Positions 8,686-12,872 of a stretch of 12,872 nucleotides of DNA are shown here, piece by piece. The translations under genes and the position numbers were made by a program. Source of the stretch: Spirochaetales bacterium (GTDB lineage Bacteria; Spirochaetota; Spirochaetia; B11-G9); the NCBI GenBank assembly GCA_027077185.1, contig JALTGJ010000132.1:1-12872 (forward strand). Reading direction: 5' to 3'. The notes below the pieces were generated by a model. That model was not told the DNA's origin, ran no database searches, and saw nothing but the letters and a program-made list of their open reading frames with translations. Within the stretch, counting starts at the first letter, position 1, and the number at the start of each line of letters is the position of its first letter.

Positions 8686-8714
8686 TTGACCTCTGGTTTA
8701 GTTTTGATTATGTT
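8686..8714 (+). promoter_or_regulatory. Predicted sigma70-type promoter of the small membrane-protein gene
   Basis: TTGACC (8686-8691), a 17-base spacer and TATGTT (8709-8714) make a good housekeeping promoter. The predicted transcription start, near 8721, lies upstream of a GGAG ribosome site (8727-8730). This supports the ATG at 8736, not 8661, as the true start of the next gene. Confidence 0.55.
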
Positions 8715-8735
8715 TTAAGAAAGGTTGGAGTTATT

Positions 8736-9155
8736 ATGGTACAATTTTATTTTTTATCAGTTTGTTTTAATGTGTTTGCCGGTTTGGTGCTTGCTGCACC
8801 TCATTTTTCAGAGAAGTTTCCTTCTTTGATGGGTTCCCGTGAGTTTGTTTACAGTAAAAAAGGTATTCACATTGGATTAATTGCTTCACTTTTTTTATTA
8901 GGTGTATTAAAAATTATCAGTGTTTACAAAGGCGATATCATTATTGTAGGGGACTTATTGCCCTCCCTTACTCTTCTTGTATCCGGGCTTACCCTTCTTA
9001 CTGAATATATGCGTGGTGATAGTGAAGATCCGGAGACCAAAGGATTTTTAAAGAAAATGGATAATATTTTTGTTAAAAATTCATCAATTATTGGTGTTGC
9101 AGCAGTAGTTTCCGGGGGACTCCATTTTCTATTTCCCGGAGTCCTTTTTTTATAA
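8736..9155 (+). CDS. Small polytopic membrane protein of unknown function
   Basis: The protein has 139 residues and probably four membrane helices, at about 2-22, 42-62, 68-90 and 116-139. Short charged loops link them (EKFPSLMGSREFVYSKKG; RGDSEDPETKGFLKKMDN). I recognise no family and no catalytic residues. The start at 8736 is set by GGAG with 5-base spacing and by the promoter just upstream. An in-frame ATG at 8661 lies within the promoter region and lacks a ribosome site. The last codons double as an intrinsic terminator (9117-9151), and the C-terminal residues FPGVLFL are encoded partly by its right arm and T-run. The nudix gene begins one base after the stop codon. Confidence 0.8.
   Translation: MVQFYFLSVCFNVFAGLVLAAPHFSEKFPSLMGSREFVYSKKGIHIGLIASLFLLGVLKIISVYKGDIIIVGDLLPSLTLLVSGLTLLTEYMRGDSEDPETKGFLKKMDNIFVKNSSIIGVAAVVSGGLHFLFPGVLFL
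9117..9151 (+). terminator. Intrinsic terminator embedded in the 3' end of the membrane-protein gene
   Basis: GGACTCC (9117-9123) pairs perfectly with GGAGTCC (9138-9144) across a 14-base loop and is followed by seven T residues (9145-9151). The whole structure lies before the stop codon at 9153-9155. It should end or attenuate transcription before the nudix gene at 9157. Its right arm contains the only GGAG near the nudix start. Confidence 0.7.
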
Positions 9156-9156
9156 A

Positions 9157-9549
9157 ATGATAATTTCCACAGCAGGGATAGTAATTAAAAACAATAAATT
9201 CCTATTGGCTCTGCGAAAGCCAGGAACTTCAATAGGAGAAAGCTGGGAATTCCCCGGTGGAAAAGCAGAACCAGACGAAAGTCCTGAAGATGCTTTAAGC
9301 CGGGAGTACAAAGAAGAACTTAATGTGGAAATAAAAGTAGGTAAAAGAATTTGCGGAGGAACGTTTACAAACCGGGGCAAAGAGTTTGAGATATTTGGGT
9401 ATCTTGTGTCTCTCGTCTCAGAGAATCTGACCCTTTCGGAGCACAGCAGGACGGGGTGGTTCTCCTTAAAAGAAATGGCCGGACTTCAAATGGCCGGCTC
9501 TGATAAACAAATTGTTGAAACTCTTAAATATTTGTACCCGCTGGAATAA
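9157..9549 (+). CDS. Nudix hydrolase, MutT-like
   Basis: The 130-residue protein contains a canonical Nudix box at residues 35-57: G35, E41, and REYKEE at 49-54, with Asn56 where Gly is usual. The box is preceded by WEFPGGK, as in MutT/8-oxo-dGTP diphosphatases and the related CTP pyrophosphohydrolases. Such enzymes clean oxidised or damaged nucleoside triphosphates from the pool. Substrate cannot be decided from sequence. The protein begins MIISTAGIV, exactly where MutT-type proteins begin, so the start at 9157 is convincing by alignment. It nevertheless lacks a well-placed ribosome site: the nearest GGAG (9138-9141) is 15 bases away and locked in the preceding terminator stem. Translation may be coupled to the upstream gene, which stops one base earlier. 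The 3' end overlaps glgC tail-to-tail by 26 bases. Confidence 0.93.
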   Translation: MIISTAGIVIKNNKFLLALRKPGTSIGESWEFPGGKAEPDESPEDALSREYKEELNVEIKVGKRICGGTFTNRGKEFEIFGYLVSLVSENLTLSEHSRTGWFSLKEMAGLQMAGSDKQIVETLKYLYPLE

Positions 9550-10804
9550 TACCATTTTTTGGTATTATTATAATTCCGTCCACAATCCAGTAGTTTCCAT
9601 ATTCACCGTCTTTTCGCTCTCTGTGATCTACTCCTATACGGCATCCATCACCAATTCTTGCATTAACATCTATAATTGATCTTTTTATCATAGTCCCCCT
9701 TCCAATACCAAGATTTGGAAGACCTGTTTTATTGTTTTTAAATTTCTCAGATTCATTTTCATAAAATGTTGCACCCATACAATATACACTGTCAAGATTT
9801 GCACCTGATTCGATTATTGTTCGTATACCTATAACTGAATTAACAATAGAGGCATTTGTAATTATACTTCCTTCTGCTGCAAGTGATTGGGATATCGTGC
9901 AGAAATTCATTTTTGTAGCTGGTAGATGTCTTCGGTGAGTATAAATTGGACGGTGTTCATCATAAAAATTAAATTTTGGAGTAAGTGATGCTATATCCAG
10001 ATTTGATTCAAAAAATGACTTTATTGTTCCAATATCCTCCCAAAAACCTGTAAATGGATATACATTAACATGACGTTCTGTTATAGCATCAGGGATTATA
10101 TCTTTTCCAAAATCCACAAAATCATTATCCAGGAGTTCTTCCATGGCTTTTGCAGTAAACACATAGATACCCATAGATGCCATAAAATCTTCTTCAGGAT
10201 TTACATTATTCATGCCCTTAAGAAGTGACTGGTCAAATTTAAGATTTGAAATATCCATATCAGCTGCAGGTTTTTCAAGAAAAGATATAGCTTTCCCGGT
10301 ATTATCACATTGCACAATTCCTAGTCCTTCAGCATCTTTTCTTGTAACAGGAGTAGAGGCAATTGTAACATCCGCACCACTTTTAATATGATTATCTATC
10401 ATCTCCTGAATATCCATTCTGTACAGCTGATCACCTGATAGAATTACATAATAATCGGGATGCTGGCCTCGAAAATGATTCATATTTTTTCTTACTGCAT
10501 CTGCTGTTCCCTCATACCAGCTTGTTGTTTCAAAAGTTTGTTCTGCTGCGAGAATTTCAACGAAACCCTGGGTAAAAACATCAAAAATATAGGTATTTGA
10601 AATATGATTATGGAGAGATGCTGTATTAAATTGAGTGAGTATGTATATTTGTTTCAAGTCTGAATTGATGCAGTTTGAAATAGGAATATCAACCAGTCTG
10701 TATTTTCCACCAAAAGGTACGGCTGGTTTTGCTCTTTCTTTTGTAAGAGGAAAGAGTCTTGTTCCTTTACCGCCTCCTAAGACTATTGCTAAAGTTTTCT
10801 CCAT
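9524..10804 (-). CDS. glgC: Glucose-1-phosphate adenylyltransferase (ADP-glucose pyrophosphorylase)
   Basis: GlgC makes ADP-glucose from glucose-1-phosphate and ATP, the committed and usually allosterically controlled step of bacterial glycogen synthesis. The 426-residue protein starts with the nucleotidyltransferase loop LGGGKGTRLFPLTKERAKPA (9-28), followed by a well-conserved region through PFGGKYRLVDIPISNC. ILSGDQLYRMD (121-131) carries the metal-binding Asp, FLEKP (175-179) the sugar-phosphate Lys, and GFWEDIGT (253-260) is a further signature. The C-terminal part (about 300-426) is a left-handed beta-helix, with SIIDVNARIGDGCRIG as a hexapeptide-type stretch. The sequence resembles cyanobacterial/plant enzymes more than the E. 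coli type. AAGGAG lies 6 bases before the ATG. The gene is divergent from a DeoR regulator, and no other glycogen gene is in view. Confidence 0.97.
   Translation of the reverse strand: MEKTLAIVLGGGKGTRLFPLTKERAKPAVPFGGKYRLVDIPISNCINSDLKQIYILTQFNTASLHNHISNTYIFDVFTQGFVEILAAEQTFETTSWYEGTADAVRKNMNHFRGQHPDYYVILSGDQLYRMDIQEMIDNHIKSGADVTIASTPVTRKDAEGLGIVQCDNTGKAISFLEKPAADMDISNLKFDQSLLKGMNNVNPEEDFMASMGIYVFTAKAMEELLDNDFVDFGKDIIPDAITERHVNVYPFTGFWEDIGTIKSFFESNLDIASLTPKFNFYDEHRPIYTHRRHLPATKMNFCTISQSLAAEGSIITNASIVNSVIGIRTIIESGANLDSVYCMGATFYENESEKFKNNKTGLPNLGIGRGTMIKRSIIDVNARIGDGCRIGVDHRERKDGEYGNYWIVDGIIIIPKNGIIPAGTNI
9545..9569. repeat. Perfect 9-bp inverted repeat at the nudix/glgC tail overlap
   Basis: AATAATACC (9545-9553) and GGTATTATT (9561-9569) pair perfectly around a 7-base loop. 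The left arm includes the nudix stop codon. The structure lies inside the last codons of glgC, where it encodes IIP-KN-GII. There is no T-run on the + strand, so it is at best a weak terminator or an RNA 3'-end stabiliser for the nudix transcript. Confidence 0.5.
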
Positions 10805-10823
10805 TTAACACTCCTTTATAAAT

Positions 10824-10852
10824 AGATTAAATCAGATATACCCATGGGTCAA
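10824..10852 (-). promoter_or_regulatory. Predicted glgC promoter, with palindrome between its boxes
   Basis: On the minus strand TTGACC (complement of 10847-10852), a 17-base spacer and TAATCT (complement of 10824-10829) form a housekeeping-type promoter. The perfect palindrome ACCCATGGGT (10840-10849) overlaps the -35 and the spacer, a typical place for a repressor site. Transcription would start near 10817, giving a very short leader beginning almost at the ribosome site. An alternative TATAAT (complement of 10867-10872), with a poor -35, would give a longer leader. Confidence 0.45.
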
Positions 10853-10880
10853 GAAAAATAATATGTATTATATAAATATG

Positions 10881-10920
10881 GTAAGTTTGTTTATGTTTGA
10901 AAATGTTTAAAAATGTTTGA
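10881..10920 (+). promoter_or_regulatory. Four helically phased GTTT repeats, candidate DeoR-family operator
   Basis: GTTT recurs at 10885, 10895, 10905 and 10915, exactly 10 bases apart. The last three units are near-identical (TTATGTTTGA, AAATGTTTAA, AAATGTTTGA). The array ends 6 bases before the deoR -35 box, and an inverted copy (AAACATA, 10956-10962) overlaps the predicted transcription start. Phased direct repeats on one face of the helix are a common form of operator for oligomeric sugar-responsive DeoR repressors. The array could also affect the divergent glgC promoter. Confidence 0.5.
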
Positions 10921-10926
10921 TATAAC

Positions 10927-10955
10927 TTGACTTATATAATAAAACGAACTAATAT
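10927..10955 (+). promoter_or_regulatory. Predicted promoter of the deoR-dehydrogenase operon
   Basis: TTGACT (10927-10932), a 17-base spacer and TAATAT (10950-10955) precede the GGAG ribosome site (10964-10967) and the ATG at 10973. A second, perfect TATAAT at 10935-10940 lacks a good -35 but would start transcription near 10947 with a more usual leader. Its -35 position would fall on the last phased GTTT repeat. Confidence 0.5.
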
Positions 10956-10972
10956 AAACATATGGAGCTATT

Positions 10973-11770
10973 ATGAGTAATAATCTAATACCTGCAAAGC
11001 GTCACAAAAAGATATTGGAAATACTCAGTTCAGAGGGTTCTGTCAGGGTTGATGACCTCACTCAGCTTTTTCTTGTATCAGATATGACCATACGAAGGGA
11101 TCTGGATATTCTCGAAAAAAAGGGAAGGCTGGAAAGAACTCACGGGGGTGCAATAAAAATTCATTATGTAATGGGAGAATCTCTTTATAGCGAAAAAAAT
11201 CAGGCAAATCGATCTTCCAAGGAAGCTATAGGCCGGAAAACAGCGCAGCTTATTGAGGATGGAGAGACTGTTTTTATAAATGGAGGCTCTACAACACGAC
11301 AGGTAATTCTGCATTTGGCATATCGTAAGGAAGTTCATGTTGTTACCAATAATATTGCGGCAGCACTGTCTTTGCCTGAAGATTCCGATCTTGATTTAAT
11401 TCTGGTTGGAGGGCAGTTTAGACGACAGTCAGGATGTACGGTAGGTGATTTTGCCCTTCGTGTGCTGGATGAAATAATGCCGACAAGGGCTGTGATAGGT
11501 GCTGATGGAATTAGTCTTAAGTCTGGAATAACTTCTCCAAATCCACAGGAAGCTGCATTAACACGATGGATGATCGAACGTACAAGAGGTCAGATAATAC
11601 TTGTTGCTGATTACAAAAAAATTGCAAGAGTAACCAGCTTTTTTACATCTCCACTTGATCTGGTAGATATTCTGGTAACTGATCAAATACCTGATACAAA
11701 TGTTTGTCCTGATTTTGAAGAAGCTGGAATAAAAATAATTCCGGCTTTAAGTAATAATAAACAAATATAA
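10973..11770 (+). CDS. DeoR/GlpR-family transcriptional regulator
   Basis: The 265-residue protein has the family's usual size and two-part structure. An N-terminal winged helix-turn-helix (about 10-62; RHKKILEIL, then SDMTIRRDLDILEKKGRLERTHGGA) is followed by the DeoRC sensor domain (about 85-250). That domain shows FINGGSTTRQV (101-111) in the phosphosugar-binding loop, LVGGQFRRQSG and IGADGIS. In this family the sensor domain usually binds a phosphorylated sugar, releasing the operator. GGAG lies 5 bases before the ATG. The downstream dehydrogenase starts 11 bases after the stop, so the two are likely cotranscribed. The divergent glgC and the shared spacer with phased repeats make auto-control, and possibly control of glycogen synthesis, plausible. 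The effector cannot be told from sequence. Confidence 0.95.
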   Translation: MSNNLIPAKRHKKILEILSSEGSVRVDDLTQLFLVSDMTIRRDLDILEKKGRLERTHGGAIKIHYVMGESLYSEKNQANRSSKEAIGRKTAQLIEDGETVFINGGSTTRQVILHLAYRKEVHVVTNNIAAALSLPEDSDLDLILVGGQFRRQSGCTVGDFALRVLDEIMPTRAVIGADGISLKSGITSPNPQEAALTRWMIERTRGQIILVADYKKIARVTSFFTSPLDLVDILVTDQIPDTNVCPDFEEAGIKIIPALSNNKQI

Positions 11771-11781
11771 GGAGTTTAATT

Positions 11782-12872
11782 ATGGGATATGCTGATGCAT
11801 ATGAGGGATATGAGTGGGTAGAGTTTGATTTACTGGAAAATTTTATGAAAAATTGTCTTGTTTCGGCCGGAATTTCTGAACAGGATTCAGATATTATTAG
11901 TGATGTACTTATAGAATCAGATAAAAGAGGTATTGATTCTCATGGTATTGGACGGTTGAAACCAATCTATCTGGATAGAATAGACTGGGGAATATTAAAT
12001 CCGGTAACCAAAATTGATGTTATTAAAGAGACTGAAACTACTGCTGTTCTTGATGGTAATAATGGTATGGGGCATGTTATTTCTAAAAAAGCTATGGATA
12101 TGGCTATAGAAAAAGCAAAGAAGTATGGAATGGGTATGGTTGCTGTCCGCAATTCCACACATTATGGAATTGCCGGATACTGGGCTTCTATGGCCTCAGA
12201 CGCCGGAATGATAGGAATAACCGGAACAAATGCCCGCCCCTCAATTGCTCCAACCCATGGTGTGGAAAATATGCTTGGAACCAATCCTCTTACCATCGCT
12301 TTTCCGACAGATGAGGAATTCCCTTTTATTCTTGATTGTGCCACTTCGGTTTCTCAAAGGGGAAAGATCGAAATGTATAATCGTGCAGGAAAGGAAATAC
12401 CTCCAGGCTGGGTTATCAGCAGGGATGGTGAGACAAGAACCGATACTGAACAGATTCTGATTGATCTTACAAAGGGCAAGGCTGCATTGGCTCCCCTTGG
12501 CGGTCTTGGAGAGGAAACTGCAGGATTTAAGGGATACGGTTATGCAACGGTTGTAGAGGTTTTGTCAGCAGCGCTCCAGGGAGGGTCTTTTCTAAAGGAT
12601 TTGAATGGTTTTGATAAAGAAGGGAATAGAATCCCTTATCCGCTGGGACATTTTTTTATTGCTATTAATATTGATAATTTTTTGGGGCTTCCAATTTTTA
12701 AGTCCATAGCAGGTACTATAATGAGAAATCTTAGGGAGTCAGAAAAAGCACCTGGTTCAGACCGTATTTGGACAGCTGGTGAAAAAGAATGGGATGCATG
12801 GAAATACAGAAAAGAACATGGTTGTCCAGTGCCTCCTGTATTGCAGAAACAGATGGTTGAACTGAGAGATCG
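11782..12872 (+). CDS. Ldh_2-family (malate/L-lactate/ureidoglycolate-type) NAD(P)-dependent dehydrogenase, partial at 3' end
   Basis: This family reversibly reduces 2-keto acids to 2-hydroxy acids with NAD(P)H. Members act on malate, L-lactate, ureidoglycolate, sulfolactate or 2,3-diketo-L-gulonate. The 363 visible residues include the family marks DSHGIGRL (52-59), STHYGIAGYW (125-134) with the probable catalytic His127, ITGTNARPSIAPTHG (146-160) and MLGTNPLTIAFP (164-175). The distal region GFKGYGYATVVEVLSAAL (248-265) is also typical. The open frame runs off the right edge with no stop. Family length suggests only a few residues are missing. GGAG lies 7 bases before the ATG. Co-transcription with a DeoR regulator suggests a sugar or sugar-acid catabolic role, perhaps 2-keto acid reduction, rather than central malate metabolism. 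Substrate is not readable from sequence. Confidence 0.95.
   Translation, partial: MGYADAYEGYEWVEFDLLENFMKNCLVSAGISEQDSDIISDVLIESDKRGIDSHGIGRLKPIYLDRIDWGILNPVTKIDVIKETETTAVLDGNNGMGHVISKKAMDMAIEKAKKYGMGMVAVRNSTHYGIAGYWASMASDAGMIGITGTNARPSIAPTHGVENMLGTNPLTIAFPTDEEFPFILDCATSVSQRGKIEMYNRAGKEIPPGWVISRDGETRTDTEQILIDLTKGKAALAPLGGLGEETAGFKGYGYATVVEVLSAALQGGSFLKDLNGFDKEGNRIPYPLGHFFIAINIDNFLGLPIFKSIAGTIMRNLRESEKAPGSDRIWTAGEKEWDAWKYRKEHGCPVPPVLQKQMVELRD

Noticed and set aside
8661..8735. Longer N terminus for the small membrane protein
   Set aside because: These bases hold the predicted promoter and GGAG of the start at 8736, and the ATG at 8661 has no ribosome site.
9478..9502. ATGGCCGG direct repeat and a small GCCGG/CCGGC stem, possible glgC terminator on the minus strand
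   Set aside because: The stem has only five strong pairs and a poor T-run. The repeat is explained by the repeated Met-Ala-Gly in the Nudix protein.
10881..10920. CRISPR-like or microsatellite array
   Set aside because: The units are 10 bases long with no spacers, far from CRISPR architecture. Promoter position and helical phasing fit an operator better.
11967..12460. Short open frames on both strands within the dehydrogenase gene
   Set aside because: The Ldh_2 frame explains this region fully; the others lack ribosome sites and motifs.

Overview
The window is an AT-rich bacterial chromosome segment made up almost entirely of housekeeping genes: cell-wall synthesis and remodelling, protein export, metabolite repair, glycogen synthesis and carbon regulation. 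Every recognisable gene has a well-known bacterial family, and most starts have a good GGAG-type ribosome binding site. A spirochaete (Spirochaetales-like, probably free-living) is my best guess. It rests on overall protein flavour, a spirochaete-type lipoprotein beside an Nnr enzyme, and the combination of families. No marker gene proves it. I see no phage, transposon, CRISPR array, toxin-antitoxin pair, defence island or biosynthetic cluster.

Layout. 1-1073 (-): 5' part of an FtsI/PBP2-type transpeptidase, running off the left edge. It is divergent, with a 52-base gap, from a membrane-anchored double-LysM M23 peptidase (about 1126-2244, +). A striking nested purine/pyrimidine palindrome (2250-2360) lies between that gene and the convergent secA (2380-5100, -). 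After a 287-base spacer with a secA promoter comes a + strand gene group. It holds a lipoprotein with propeller-like sequence (5388-6572), the bifunctional NAD(P)HX repair enzyme Nnr (6553-8052, overlapping the lipoprotein) and a single-pass membrane protein of unknown function (8049-8555, ATGA overlap). A separate promoter then drives a small four-helix membrane protein (8736-9155). Its last codons contain an intrinsic terminator, and a MutT-like Nudix hydrolase starts immediately afterwards (9157-9549).

The Nudix gene overlaps tail-to-tail with glgC (9524-10804, -), an ADP-glucose pyrophosphorylase with plant/cyanobacterial-style sequence. glgC is divergent from a DeoR-family regulator (10973-11770, +), which is followed after 11 bases by an Ldh_2-family NAD(P)-dependent 2-hydroxyacid dehydrogenase (11782 to the right edge, nearly complete). 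The glgC/deoR spacer carries four GTTT motifs in exact 10-base register and other palindromes. These are candidate operator sites through which the regulator could control its own operon and perhaps glycogen synthesis.

Working together: the first two genes make and cut peptidoglycan, and SecA exports envelope proteins. Nnr and the Nudix enzyme are both metabolite-damage repair functions. The right end looks like a carbon-flow switch, with storage on one side of a sugar-responsive regulator and 2-keto/2-hydroxyacid interconversion on the other. I found no convincing previously undescribed system. The best leads are non-coding: the hairpin at 2250-2360, the phased repeats at 10881-10920, and the terminator inside the end of the 8736-9155 gene.
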